Both the position numbers and the translations under genes were made by a program. Positions 1 to 8,131 of a DNA stretch of 64,000 nt are shown one piece after another. The stretch lies in the NCBI GenBank assembly GCA_964402175.1, contig CAYOBN010000013.1, positions 1 to 64,000 on the forward strand, given 5' to 3'. The notes beneath the pieces were generated by a model that did no database searches, had not been told where the DNA came from, and saw only the letters and a program-made list of their open reading frames with translations. Each line of letters opens with the position of its first letter. Within the stretch, counting starts at the first letter, position 1. This DNA is from JAWKUK01 sp964402175. Its GTDB lineage: Bacteria; Planctomycetota; UBA1135; GCA-002686595.

Positions 1-489
1 CTCGTCGCGCAGCGCCCGCCAAGCCTCCGCCTGCCGCCCGACCACGTTCGCCCGCCGCCACGCCGGCCATGCGACCCCGAGGTGCACGGCACACACGAGC
101 GCACACGCGAGCGAATACTCCGCCCCGCGCCCCCCGCGCCCCAGCGCCACCGCCCCGGGCATCACCGCGAGCAACAGGTACCCCGTCGCCGCCGTCGCGA
201 CGACCATGGCCACCCGCCGCCACCGCACCCGCCACCCGGCCCAAGCCGCCACCCCGACCACCCCCGCGGGCACCCCACTGACCCAAGCCGCCCGCCCATC
301 CCCGACCCACCCCGTCGCCCCGAGCGCGAGCCCCGCCAACACACCCGCCACCCCAACACTCGCCCACCAGAGCCCCCGCAACGCCCCCGCGACGACCTCA
401 GCCACATCGCCGCCGTTCCCCCCGCCCGCCCCCTCGAGCCCCTCCGCCCGAGCTGCCAGCCGCCGCAGTCGATGGGCTCGGTTCGTCAT
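1..489 (-). CDS. Partial membrane protein, C-terminus beyond the window edge
   Basis: An uninterrupted minus-strand frame runs from an ATG at 489 to the first base of the window (163 codons, no stop), so the gene is cut by the edge. The translation begins MTNRAHRLRRLAAR, then an Ala/Gly-rich linker, followed by hydrophobic stretches at about residues 43-63, 75-90 and 98-117 and again around 128-143, with Arg-rich loops between them (WRVRWRRVAM). This looks like a multi-pass inner-membrane protein. I do not recognise a family. The start is weakly supported, since no good ribosome-binding site precedes it. The frame is favoured over the overlapping Pro/Arg-rich plus-strand frames because only this one gives membrane-protein composition. 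Confidence 0.55.
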   Translation of the reverse strand, partial: MTNRAHRLRRLAARAEGLEGAGGGNGGDVAEVVAGALRGLWWASVGVAGVLAGLALGATGWVGDGRAAWVSGVPAGVVGVAAWAGWRVRWRRVAMVVATAATGYLLLAVMPGAVALGRGGRGAEYSLACALVCAVHLGVAWPAWRRANVVGRQAEAWRALRDE

Positions 490-549
490 CCTGGACGCAC
501 TTCGCACCTCGCCGCTGCGGGAGATGCACCGCCTTCTGGGCGTCGGCAG

Positions 550-680
550 ATTGAAAGTTCCGAGGCCGCGAATCGAAAGGTCTGTCGGGGCGGGATGCCG
601 CGAATCGCCCATTCGATGCGTTTCTCAGCGGTTGCAGGGACCCCGGCTGATCGAAAGCCAGCGCTCCGGCAAAACGAAAG
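550..680. repeat. Paired ATCGAAAG-like short repeats in the gap between two minus-strand genes
   Basis: The 250-bp gap between the truncated membrane gene and the hydrolase gene contains four copies of an (A)TCGAAAG-like octamer at about 550-557 (ATTGAAAG), 572-579 (ATCGAAAG), 650-657 (ATCGAAAG) and 673-680 (AACGAAAG). They form two pairs spaced 22 and 23 bp apart, about two helical turns. They could be regulator sites upstream of the edge gene. The evidence is only the spacing and similarity. Nothing else is apparent in the gap. Confidence 0.25.
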
Positions 681-739
681 TCGGCGGGCTGTGCTCCACG
701 TCGAGGGGTGTCTTTCAGCGGCTGGGCATTGGAGAGCGC

Positions 740-2143
740 TCAACGCTCTAGGAGGCTCAACAGGCGCGCTTTCACGCTCGTCGGGGCGATCGAGGTCGCG
801 GTCGGGGGTGGGTTCTGGGGGGACCAGGGTTCGCTCGTCAGCCAGAGGGGGCCGTCGGCGGGGGTGGGGGGGAGGAGGCCGTGGCTGCCTTGGATCAGGG
901 TCGCGTCCAGGGGGATCACGTCCATCAAATACCTGAAGCCGAGCTTCTTCTGGGCCAGGCGGCGGGCCAGGCGCAGTTTGGGGGCGCGCAGGGTCGGGTC
1001 GATCAGGAGCTCGCACGGGTCGTAACCCGGTTTGCGGTGGATGTCGACCGTGGGGGCGAAGTCGGGGGCGGTGGTGGGCGTGAGCCAGTAGTAGTAGGTG
1101 AACCAGGCGTCCGGGGCCGAGAGGGCGATCAGGTCGCCCGCGTGTTCGTGGTCCAGGCCGGCGGCGGCGCGGGTGGGGCCCTCGAGGAGGGTCGCGACGC
1201 CGGGGAGGTGGGTCAGGACCTCGCAGGCTGCGGCGCGGGACGCGGCGTCCTTGGTGTAGACGTGCGCGAGCTGGTGGTCCGCCAACGCAAACGCGCGGCT
1301 CGCGAAGACGTCGAGGGTCTCGCCGAAAGAAGGGTCCTCGGCGGGGGCCGAGCGCACGCGCAAGAGGCCCGCCTCGCGCAGCGCGCGGTTGATGTGGACG
1401 GGGCGCGGCGTCGGTGCGATGCCGTACTCGGAGAGGACGACGGTCGCCGCGCCCATGGCGTCCGCGGCGGCGACGAGCTCGCCGACGAGCGCGTCGACCT
1501 CGCGCAGCGCCTGCACCGAACGCGGGTCATGGGGCCCGAAGCGCTGGTGGTCGTAGTCGAGGTGCGGCAGGTAGACGAGGGTCAGCGTCGGCTGCTTCTT
1601 CCGCAGTGTGTAGAGCGCCGCATCGGCGATCCAACGCGACGACGAGAGGCCCGCCTTCGGCCCCCAGAAGCCGAAGAAAGGGAAGGGGCCCAGCTCGGCT
1701 TCGACCTCGGCGCGGAACTCCGGCGGGTCCGAATAGGTCGCAAAGGCCTTGCGACCGTCGGCGCCGTAATAGGGCCGCGGGGTCAGCGACCAGGTCACGT
1801 CCGCGCCCATGTTCCACCACCAGAAGAGCTTCGCGCAGGTGAAGCTCGGGTCGCGGCGGCGGGCGGCTTCGTACAGCTTCTCGCCGCGCACGAGGTGGTT
1901 CGACTGGCGCCAGAGGTTCACCTCGTACGTGCGCGGGTCGCGCCAGCCGTTGCCGACGGCCCCGTGTTCGTTCGGCAGGGTCCCCGTGAGGAACGTCGCC
2001 TGCGCCGAGCAGGTCACCGCCGGCAGGACCGCCCCGAGGGGCGCCAGCGCGCCGCGCGCGGCCAGGGCGGAGAGGTGCGGCGTGTCCGCGCCGAGCTGGC
2101 GCGGGGTCAAGCCGACGACGTCGAGGACGAGGACCGGTCGCAT
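740..2143 (-). CDS. Alkaline-phosphatase-superfamily phosphodiesterase (EboF-like)
   Basis: A 467-residue protein of the type I phosphodiesterase/nucleotide pyrophosphatase group. It starts with the metal-binding strand VLVLDVVG (Asp8). PAVTCSAQATFLTG follows, with Thr44 as the likely nucleophile, then GNGWRDP, the HLDYDHQRFG metal motif near residues 195-203 and PVHIN (His250). The usual Asp-His of SDHG is Glu-Tyr here (LSEYG, 238-241), so one metal ligand pair is altered. The pattern resembles the phosphodiesterase found in ebo gene clusters (recalled from family knowledge), but no other ebo gene lies in the window. There is no signal peptide, so it is probably cytosolic. It starts 36 bp from the divergent Rieske gene. 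Confidence 0.8.
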   Translation of the reverse strand: MRPVLVLDVVGLTPRQLGADTPHLSALAARGALAPLGAVLPAVTCSAQATFLTGTLPNEHGAVGNGWRDPRTYEVNLWRQSNHLVRGEKLYEAARRRDPSFTCAKLFWWWNMGADVTWSLTPRPYYGADGRKAFATYSDPPEFRAEVEAELGPFPFFGFWGPKAGLSSSRWIADAALYTLRKKQPTLTLVYLPHLDYDHQRFGPHDPRSVQALREVDALVGELVAAADAMGAATVVLSEYGIAPTPRPVHINRALREAGLLRVRSAPAEDPSFGETLDVFASRAFALADHQLAHVYTKDAASRAAACEVLTHLPGVATLLEGPTRAAAGLDHEHAGDLIALSAPDAWFTYYYWLTPTTAPDFAPTVDIHRKPGYDPCELLIDPTLRAPKLRLARRLAQKKLGFRYLMDVIPLDATLIQGSHGLLPPTPADGPLWLTSEPWSPQNPPPTATSIAPTSVKARLLSLLER

Positions 2144-2179
2144 GGGGGAGAGAGGGTATCCTCTCCCGCGGAGTCACCG

Positions 2180-2590
2180 ATGTTCCGCCGCCTCCTCGCG
2201 CTCTTCCGCCCCTCCGGGGTGCTCGTTCCCGACGTGTCCAATTTGGCCGAAGGCGAGGCCCGCAAGGTCGACGTCGGCGATCCCCACGCCGGTGGCACAC
2301 GGGTCATCCTGTGCCGCGTCGACGGCGAGGTGCACGCGCTCGACTCGAAGTGCCCGCACGACGGCGGCGAGATCACGACGGGCCCGCTCGTGGAGGGCAA
2401 GTACGCGCTCTGCCCGCTGCACCGCTACCGCTTCGATCCGAAGAACGGCAAAGCGATCGGCGTCGCGTGCCGCTCTGCGCGCACCTACCGCGTCGTCCCG
2501 AAAGGGAACGGCGTCGAGGTCTTCGTGCGCGGCGCCGCCCCGATCAGCCCCGAGCGCCCGCGCAGCAGCGACGGCGGCGGGCGGCACTGA
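2180..2590 (+). CDS. Rieske [2Fe-2S] domain protein
   Basis: A small 136-residue protein with one Rieske domain. The cluster ligands are visible as CPHDGG and, 18 residues on, CPLHRYRF, which gives the C-x-H ... C-x2-H pattern. It lacks a membrane anchor or catalytic partner domain, so it resembles the stand-alone ferredoxin-like Rieske proteins (NirD or dioxygenase-ferredoxin type) that pass electrons in the cytosol. The start at 2180 was chosen because it gives the basic MFRRLLALFRPSG leader and lies clear of the divergent gene. The C-terminal 15 residues are low-complexity. Its redox partner is not evident nearby. Confidence 0.85.
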   Translation: MFRRLLALFRPSGVLVPDVSNLAEGEARKVDVGDPHAGGTRVILCRVDGEVHALDSKCPHDGGEITTGPLVEGKYALCPLHRYRFDPKNGKAIGVACRSARTYRVVPKGNGVEVFVRGAAPISPERPRSSDGGGRH

Positions 2591-2671
2591 CCGTCGCAAA
2601 TGGCGCGCGCGGCGCTCCGTAGAGCCCCATAGCCCCCGCTCGACGGGGACCTCTCCCTGGAGGCCTACACG

Positions 2672-3622
2672 ATGCTCCTCACCGCCCTCGCCGCCGCGTG
2701 GCTCGCCCAAGCGGCCCCTGCACAAGACGCCCCCGCGATCCCGCTGCCGCGCCGCGCGCTGCCGGCAGACACCAAGTTCGTCCTGCACTTCGACGCGCAA
2801 GCGTTCCAGCGCAGCGCCTGGTGGGAGGCCGCGAGCCAGTCGTCTGAGCTGCTCAGCGCGCTCGAGGACTCCGACGAGCTGCGCGCGCTGCGCGAGCAGC
2901 TCGGCGTGGACCCGCTGCGCGACCTGCTGTCCGTCACCGTCCTCGGCCGCGACGAGCGCGGCGCCGATGCGACGGTCCTGCTGCGCACCACCGACGTCGC
3001 CGACAGCGCGCTCGAGTCGCTGCGCGAGCTGCCCGTGTACAGCGCCTTGCAGCACCGCGGCGTCGACGTCGAGCGCTGGGGTGACGCCGAAGGGGAAGGC
3101 GCGCTCTTCGCCGCGAACTTCGCCACCCCGAACGGCGACCGCGTCGCGATCCTGGGCCGCGACCCCGAACACGTGACCCGCGTGGTCCACGCGGCCGACG
3201 GCGTCGCCCCACGCCTCACCGACAGCAATCAACCCGCCGTCGACGCCGCCCCGAGCAGCGGCGCCGTGCTGTACCTCGAAGTGGGCCTGCCCTTCGAGCG
3301 CCTCCTCGAGGACACCCCCGCCGCCCTCGCAGGCCGTTATGCCCAGCGCCTCACCGTCGAGCTCGGCGAGCGCGACGGGCGCGCCTTCTTCGAAGCCCGC
3401 GTGCGCACGAAGGACCGCAACGACGCGCGCAAGCTGGCGGACCTCATCAGCGGCGCCCGCGCGCTCGCCGGCAACTTGGGCCTGATCGAACAGCTCCCGC
3501 TGCCGCTGCAGGACCTCTACGACGGGCTCATCGCCGAGGTCCGCGGCGGCGACGTGCGCCTCGGCATGGAGCTGCCGCGCAAGGACCTCCTGTACCTCAT
3601 GCGCGAGCTGCAGGGGCTGTGA
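2672..3622 (+). CDS. Exported protein of unknown function
   Basis: A 316-residue protein with a short signal peptide (MLLTALAAAWLAQAAPAQ, cleavage probably after residue 18). The mature part mixes acidic helices with beta segments, e.g. LPADTKFVLHFDAQAF near the N-terminus, which is reminiscent of DUF3352-type exported proteins. No catalytic motif is visible. A GGAGG at 2659-2663 sits 8 bases before the ATG and fixes the start. The following lipoprotein and membrane genes are tightly linked (about 30 bp, then a 4-bp overlap), so the three probably form one transcription unit concerned with the cell envelope. Confidence 0.75.
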   Translation: MLLTALAAAWLAQAAPAQDAPAIPLPRRALPADTKFVLHFDAQAFQRSAWWEAASQSSELLSALEDSDELRALREQLGVDPLRDLLSVTVLGRDERGADATVLLRTTDVADSALESLRELPVYSALQHRGVDVERWGDAEGEGALFAANFATPNGDRVAILGRDPEHVTRVVHAADGVAPRLTDSNQPAVDAAPSSGAVLYLEVGLPFERLLEDTPAALAGRYAQRLTVELGERDGRAFFEARVRTKDRNDARKLADLISGARALAGNLGLIEQLPLPLQDLYDGLIAEVRGGDVRLGMELPRKDLLYLMRELQGL

Positions 3623-3654
3623 CGCGACACCTGGGGCAGGTTAGCCTCTGCGCC

Positions 3655-3972
3655 ATGCGCCCCTGGCTCCCGATCGTGTTGTCCCTCGCCGCGTGTGTCG
3701 CGGACAGCGACCCCCGCGTCATGAAACGCGCCACCCAAGGCGTCGTCGTGCTCGCGCCCCAGGACGACGTCTGGCGCGCCGTACAGGCCGTCATGCCGGG
3801 CGCTCGCTCCGCGGGCGCGCCGATGTCGGCCGTCACCGAAGTGCGCGGCCAAGCCGTCGAGGCCCGCGTCGAGCGCTACAACGACGCCAAGACCGTGCTG
3901 CACGTGACCTGCGCCGATCCTGCGATCGCGGAAGAGGTGCAGCTCGCCGTACAGCGCGCGCTGATGCGATGA
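3655..3972 (+). CDS. Small lipoprotein
   Basis: A 105-residue protein starting MRPWLPIVLSLAACVADSD, a clear lipobox (LAAC) with Cys14 as the lipidated residue. The rest is one compact domain (QGVVVLAPQDDVWRAVQAV onward) without a known motif. An in-frame codon at 3619 would add 12 residues before the signal peptide and overlap the upstream stop, so the start at 3655 is preferred. The stop overlaps the next start codon as ATGA, indicating translational coupling with the membrane protein that follows. Confidence 0.7.
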   Translation: MRPWLPIVLSLAACVADSDPRVMKRATQGVVVLAPQDDVWRAVQAVMPGARSAGAPMSAVTEVRGQAVEARVERYNDAKTVLHVTCADPAIAEEVQLAVQRALMR

Positions 3973-5345
3973 GCGCCAACCCAGCCGGAGCGCTCGCCCG
4001 TGGCTTGCTCGCCATTGCGGGCCTGTCCCTCGCCGCCCTCGTCGCGGTCGCGCTGGTCCGTCCGGCGCCCCGTATCAGCGACCCGAAGCTGCCGCGGCCG
4101 TGGGCCGAGGTCACCACTCGGGAGCTCACTGCGCGCGATCCGAGCCCGCGGCCGACCAGCGCCTCGGCGCCGCGGCCGAGCGTCGTGATCGAGGATCGAA
4201 GCTCCGGGCGCCCCTACAACGTGACCCTCGAAAGGTCGCTGCTCGCCAATGCCCGCTACAGCGCTGAGGCGCACATGGCGCGGGTCCTCGCGGACGCCGA
4301 GTTCCGTGCACGCCTCCCCGCCGCCCCGCACCTCGAGGTGCAGCTCATCGCCTACGCGCGGTACGCCGGCGGTGGCGCAGCGCCGGGGCCTTGGCTCGAT
4401 CCTCGCACGGGCGCGCCGTGCAGCGCAGAGGTGAAGGGCGAGTTGGACGGTCTCTTCGTCGGTGACCGCTCGTTGCCCGGTCTCCTCTTCGCGGTGGCTT
4501 TGCCGAGCGAGCCGTTGCGCGCCGGCAACGCGGCCCTCGTGGAGCGAGTCACCGGGGTCGATCTCTCGGGCTCCGTCACGACGGGGCAAAGGGGCCGGGT
4601 TCGTTTGTTCCCCTTCAGAGCCGCCCTCGCGCACCGCGCAGAGCTCTCGCTCTACGTGCCCATCATCTACGGTGAGCCCGAGCACGCGACGCTGCGGCCC
4701 GAGGAGGGCGCCTCCGCTGCGTTCGACCCGTGGACGCGAATCGAGGTCGCGCACGTCGCCCCAGGGCGTTCGCTGTCGTGGGGATCCCAGGGAGCGAAGG
4801 CCTTCGTCCACGTCGATCCGTCGGGGCCGACACCGGAGTCCAGGTTCGTGGCCTTCTCCGTCGCCCCCGCGGTCGCGAGTCCCCACCTCGAATACCGCAT
4901 CGACGGCACGGACACTTGGTTCGGACTCTTCGGCGCTGGGGGCCTCGCCGCGGCCACCTTGCCGACCCCAGACACCGACATCGCGCTGCGGTTCTTCCCG
5001 TTCGGCGCCCTCGTACGCTTCGACTTGCCGCCGCTCGCCGATGGCCAAGAGGTCGACGACCTCTTCGACGTGCGCCTCGCATCGTTCCGTGCCGACGACG
5101 CCAGCGGCTTGACGCTGCAGCTCGCCACGTTGACCCTCTCCGATCCTGGTGCGCTAGTGTCCTTCGACGGCTCGAAGCTGACGTTCCCGCTGGTCCGCAC
5201 GGAGGTCACCCTGGGCGCGCTCGTCGAGGAGATCGCCGAGCGCACGGGTCAGCCGCTCGGCTTCGACTCCCGGCGTTCCGTGTTCACGGCCCGTCGGCCC
5301 AGTATCGGCCGGTCGTGGCTGGAGTCCCTGTCCGGCGCGCGCTGA
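3969..5345 (+). CDS. Membrane-anchored protein of unknown function
   Basis: A 458-residue protein. A single N-terminal transmembrane segment (about residues 10-27, LLAIAGLSLAALVAVALV) is followed by a Pro/Ser-rich linker and a large, mainly beta extracytoplasmic region. The C-terminal roughly 60 residues (LTFPLVRTEVTLGALVEEIA and after) look like a small alpha/beta module similar in feel to secretin N-domains, but I cannot name it. The start overlaps the stop of the upstream lipoprotein by 4 bp. The stop is one base from the stop of the convergent ABC transporter gene, so there is no room for a terminator. Confidence 0.7.
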   Translation: MSANPAGALARGLLAIAGLSLAALVAVALVRPAPRISDPKLPRPWAEVTTRELTARDPSPRPTSASAPRPSVVIEDRSSGRPYNVTLERSLLANARYSAEAHMARVLADAEFRARLPAAPHLEVQLIAYARYAGGGAAPGPWLDPRTGAPCSAEVKGELDGLFVGDRSLPGLLFAVALPSEPLRAGNAALVERVTGVDLSGSVTTGQRGRVRLFPFRAALAHRAELSLYVPIIYGEPEHATLRPEEGASAAFDPWTRIEVAHVAPGRSLSWGSQGAKAFVHVDPSGPTPESRFVAFSVAPAVASPHLEYRIDGTDTWFGLFGAGGLAAATLPTPDTDIALRFFPFGALVRFDLPPLADGQEVDDLFDVRLASFRADDASGLTLQLATLTLSDPGALVSFDGSKLTFPLVRTEVTLGALVEEIAERTGQPLGFDSRRSVFTARRPSIGRSWLESLSGAR

Positions 5346-5346
5346 G

Positions 5347-7170
5347 TCAGATCCTGGCTTGCAGCGTATAGAGCCGGTGGTAGCGCCCCTCCAGCGCCAT
5401 CAGCTCCGCGTGTCGGCCGCGCTCGACAATTCGGCCCTCTTCGATCACCAGGATCAGGTCCGCGCGCTGGATCGTCGACAGGCGGTGCGCGATGACAAAG
5501 GTCGTGCGGCCGCGCAACAAGAGCTCGAGGCTGGCTTGGATGAAGGACTCGCTCTCGGTGTCGAGGCTGGAAGTCGCTTCGTCCAGGACGAGGATGCGCG
5601 GCGCCGCCAAGAGCGCGCGCGCGATCGTGACCCGCTGGCGCTGTCCGCCGGAGAGCTTCACGCCGCGCTCGCCGATGACCGTGTCGAGGCCCTCGGGCAG
5701 GCGATCGGTGAACTCGGTGACGTAGGCGCCGCGCGCGGCCTCCTGGACCTCTGCGGCGCTGGCGCCTGGGCGCGCAAAGAGGAGGTTCTCGCGGATCGTG
5801 CCGTCGAACAGGAACTCGTCTTGCAGGACGAGCCCGAGCTGGCTGCGGTAGCTCGCGAGCTGCACCGTCTGCAGGTCCACACCATCGACGCTCACGCGGC
5901 CCTTGTCCGGCGCCAGGAACGACGCGGCCAGGGCCGCGAGCGTCGACTTCCCCGAGCCCGAGCTGCCGACGAGCGCCACCACGGTGCCCGGCGGCACTTC
6001 GAAGTCGATGTCGTGTAGGACGTCTTTGCCCTTCACGTAACGGAACGTCACGCCCTCGAAGTGCACCCGACCTTCGATCGGCGGCATGACGACGGTGCGC
6101 CGCGGGTCTTCGTCTTCGCCGGGCTGCGCCAAGAGCTCCGACGTGCGGTCGAGTCCCGCGAGCGCCTCGGTCATCTGGGTGCCGATGTTGGCCATCTGCA
6201 CGATCGGGCCGATCAGGAACGCGAGGAATAACGTGAACGAGAACAGCTCGCCGACGGTGAGCGCATCGCGCAGGATCAGCCGCCCGCCGTAACCCAGGAT
6301 CACCACACTCGCGAGGCCGACGAAGAACGTGCCGAGGCTCGTGACCGCGGCCGTCGTAGTCAGCGTCGTTCGGACGTTCTCGAAGATGCGCTGTACCCCC
6401 GCACGGAAGAGCTCGTTCTCGCGCTCGAGCGCGTGGAAGCCCTTGATGATGCGGATGCCGTTGAGCGCCTCGGTGAGGCGCCCCGTGACCTCTGCTTGGA
6501 CCCGCCCGCGCTCACGGAAGGCCGGGCGCAAGCGGCGGAACGCGCGGGTCGAGACCAACGCGAACAGCGCCATCGGAACGAGCGCCAGCAGCGCCATCAC
6601 CGCGTTGATGCGCATCAGGAACACCAGCGCGATCGCCGCCGTCAACACGCCCCCGACGAGCTGCACGAGGCCCGTTCCGACGAGGTTCCGCACCCCCTCG
6701 ACGTCGTTCATGATGCGCGAGACGAGCTCGCCGGACTTCGTCTCTTCGAACCGGCGCACGGGCAAACGCAGCACGTGCCGCTGCACCTTCGCGCGCAGCT
6801 CGGCGATCAGGTGTTGGGCCTCGACGCTGAGGACCCGGGTCAGCGTGAAGGCCGTACCCGCTTGGATCGCCGTCGCCGCGACGAGCGCTGCGAGGATCGG
6901 CACCAAGAGCTCCGGCCGCGCGCCGCCGAGGACGTCGTCGATGATGAACTTCGTCGACGCCGGCAGCACCATGCCGCTGGTGCGGTTGATCAGGATGAGC
7001 GCGAGGCCGATCAGGACCAGCTTCCGCCGCGGCCAGATGATCTCGCGGAAGGCGCTGCGGAGGCTTGTGGAGCTGATGCGTTTGGAGGCGGGTTTCGTCA
7101 CGTGGGGCGCACGGACGAGGACTCGCGGGTCCAAGTCCAGGGAGCTGCGGCGGTCGGTGCGGGTTCGCAC
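5347..7170 (-). CDS. ABC exporter, fused membrane and ATPase half-transporter (MsbA/lipid A exporter type)
   Basis: A 607-residue half-transporter. A six-helix ABC membrane domain occupies about residues 50-340 and the nucleotide-binding domain about 365-600. The ATPase motifs are complete: Walker A GSSGSGKS, Q-loop LQDEFLF, signature LSGGQRQR, Walker B ILVLDEATSSLD and the H-loop AHRLS. It would work as a homodimer exporting lipid-like or hydrophobic substrates across the inner membrane; the substrate cannot be read from sequence. The frame opens with GTG at 7170. A GTG at 7101 (VTKPASKR) is an alternative and leaves the 7163-7179 inverted repeat upstream of the gene. Confidence 0.93.
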   Translation of the reverse strand: MRTRTDRRSSLDLDPRVLVRAPHVTKPASKRISSTSLRSAFREIIWPRRKLVLIGLALILINRTSGMVLPASTKFIIDDVLGGARPELLVPILAALVAATAIQAGTAFTLTRVLSVEAQHLIAELRAKVQRHVLRLPVRRFEETKSGELVSRIMNDVEGVRNLVGTGLVQLVGGVLTAAIALVFLMRINAVMALLALVPMALFALVSTRAFRRLRPAFRERGRVQAEVTGRLTEALNGIRIIKGFHALERENELFRAGVQRIFENVRTTLTTTAAVTSLGTFFVGLASVVILGYGGRLILRDALTVGELFSFTLFLAFLIGPIVQMANIGTQMTEALAGLDRTSELLAQPGEDEDPRRTVVMPPIEGRVHFEGVTFRYVKGKDVLHDIDFEVPPGTVVALVGSSGSGKSTLAALAASFLAPDKGRVSVDGVDLQTVQLASYRSQLGLVLQDEFLFDGTIRENLLFARPGASAAEVQEAARGAYVTEFTDRLPEGLDTVIGERGVKLSGGQRQRVTIARALLAAPRILVLDEATSSLDTESESFIQASLELLLRGRTTFVIAHRLSTIQRADLILVIEEGRIVERGRHAELMALEGRYHRLYTLQARI

Positions 7171-7179
7171 ACTGCGAAC
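7163..7179. promoter_or_regulatory. Inverted repeat at the ABC exporter start
   Basis: A perfect 6-bp inverted repeat, GTTCGC-ACACT-GCGAAC, overlaps the first possible start codon of the ABC exporter gene. Such a palindrome could be a repressor operator. If so, the true translation start is more likely the GTG at 7101. The evidence is symmetry only. Confidence 0.25.
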
Positions 7180-7240
7180 GCCGCTCGTGCAGCGTACACA
7201 AGTCGCCGCTGTGTCGGGGGGGATGCGCCGAGCGGGGGCA

Positions 7241-7262
7241 GGGGTGCGCCGCCGCGCACCCC
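7241..7262 (-). terminator. Hairpin after the RnfD-like gene
   Basis: A 9-bp perfect stem, GGGGTGCGC with loop CGCC and GCGCACCCC, lies 18 bp beyond the stop of the RnfD-like gene. It has no T-tract, as expected in so GC-rich a genome, so it is either a weak intrinsic terminator or a 3'-end stabilising hairpin. Confidence 0.5.
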
Positions 7263-7279
7263 GTACACCTCACGAGCGC

Positions 7280-8131
7280 TCAGGCGGCTGCGGGCGTCAG
7301 CGAGCGCGGCGCGGGCGCTCCCGGCCGCTTGAATTCACCGAGGATCGCCAGGCGCACTGCGAGGGCGATGGGGCCCACGATCGCGAGGGCGAAGATCGCC
7401 GGCGCGGGTGCAAACGGTGCGGCCCAAGCCCAGCCCAGGTCGTTGCCGGTGCGCAGGAGTGACTCGCCGGCGGCGACCAGCACCGCGACGAAGATGCGCC
7501 CGCGCTTCGTCGCGACCGTCGTCGCCGGGTCCGTCACCATGAAGAACACGAAGAGCTGGTACATCGGGCCCGTCAGCGGCGTGACCTCGGTCACGAAGGA
7601 CTGCCCGTTCAAGAGCGTCCGCAGCCACGCAAAGGCCAGGAACGCCGCGACATAGGTGAACGTGACGTGCAGGATCTTCGCGCGCGACGCGATCATCAGG
7701 CCGATGATCCAGATCACGGCGTTCGTCGTGACGTCGTTGCCGAACTCGTGGCTCAGGATCGCGATCTTGCCCGGCGCGACGAGCAATAGCGCGGCGATGC
7801 CGAAGTTCGTCGGGTTCCAGAGGTGTTTGCCACGGTAACGCAGCACGTACTTCGAGCCGATCGAGAGGGCCGCGCCGACGATGAACGGCCAGATGAGGCC
7901 CGGCTCGGGCTTGAGGAGCAGCGTCAAGCTCGTGCCCGAGACGTAGGCCGACGAGAGCGGCGTCATGCGGCCCAGCATGAAGCTCGACAGGAGAGCCTCG
8001 GCCAGCACCGCTCCGCCCAAACACAGGAGCAGCGGCGTCCAGCCCTTCAGGATGCCGTAACGCAGTTGGCCCGTCACGAGGATCGCCGTGATCAGGGCCA
8101 TGATGAGGTGCTTCGGAGTGATGCGGTTCAT
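7280..8131 (-). CDS. RnfD/NqrB-family membrane protein, orphan
   Basis: A 283-residue polytopic protein with about eight hydrophobic segments. The family signature is seen in PLSSAYVSGTSLTLLLKP, YRGKHLWNPTNFGIAALLL and FFMVTDPATTVATKRGR. The last matches the region around the flavin-accepting Thr of RnfD/NqrB (TDPATT). In Rnf and Nqr complexes this subunit carries covalently bound FMN and helps couple electron flow to ion transport. No other Rnf or Nqr subunit lies nearby. Instead its start overlaps the stop of an FG-GAP protein by 4 bp, so the two are translated together and probably act together. How it would work without the rest of the complex is unclear. Confidence 0.85.
   Translation of the reverse strand: MNRITPKHLIMALITAILVTGQLRYGILKGWTPLLLCLGGAVLAEALLSSFMLGRMTPLSSAYVSGTSLTLLLKPEPGLIWPFIVGAALSIGSKYVLRYRGKHLWNPTNFGIAALLLVAPGKIAILSHEFGNDVTTNAVIWIIGLMIASRAKILHVTFTYVAAFLAFAWLRTLLNGQSFVTEVTPLTGPMYQLFVFFMVTDPATTVATKRGRIFVAVLVAAGESLLRTGNDLGWAWAAPFAPAPAIFALAIVGPIALAVRLAILGEFKRPGAPAPRSLTPAAA

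Noticed and set aside
881..2590. A 569-residue plus-strand reading frame covering the hydrolase gene
   Set aside because: Only its last 136 codons (the Rieske protein) make sense. The rest is Arg/Gly/Val-rich sequence antisense to a well-supported hydrolase gene.
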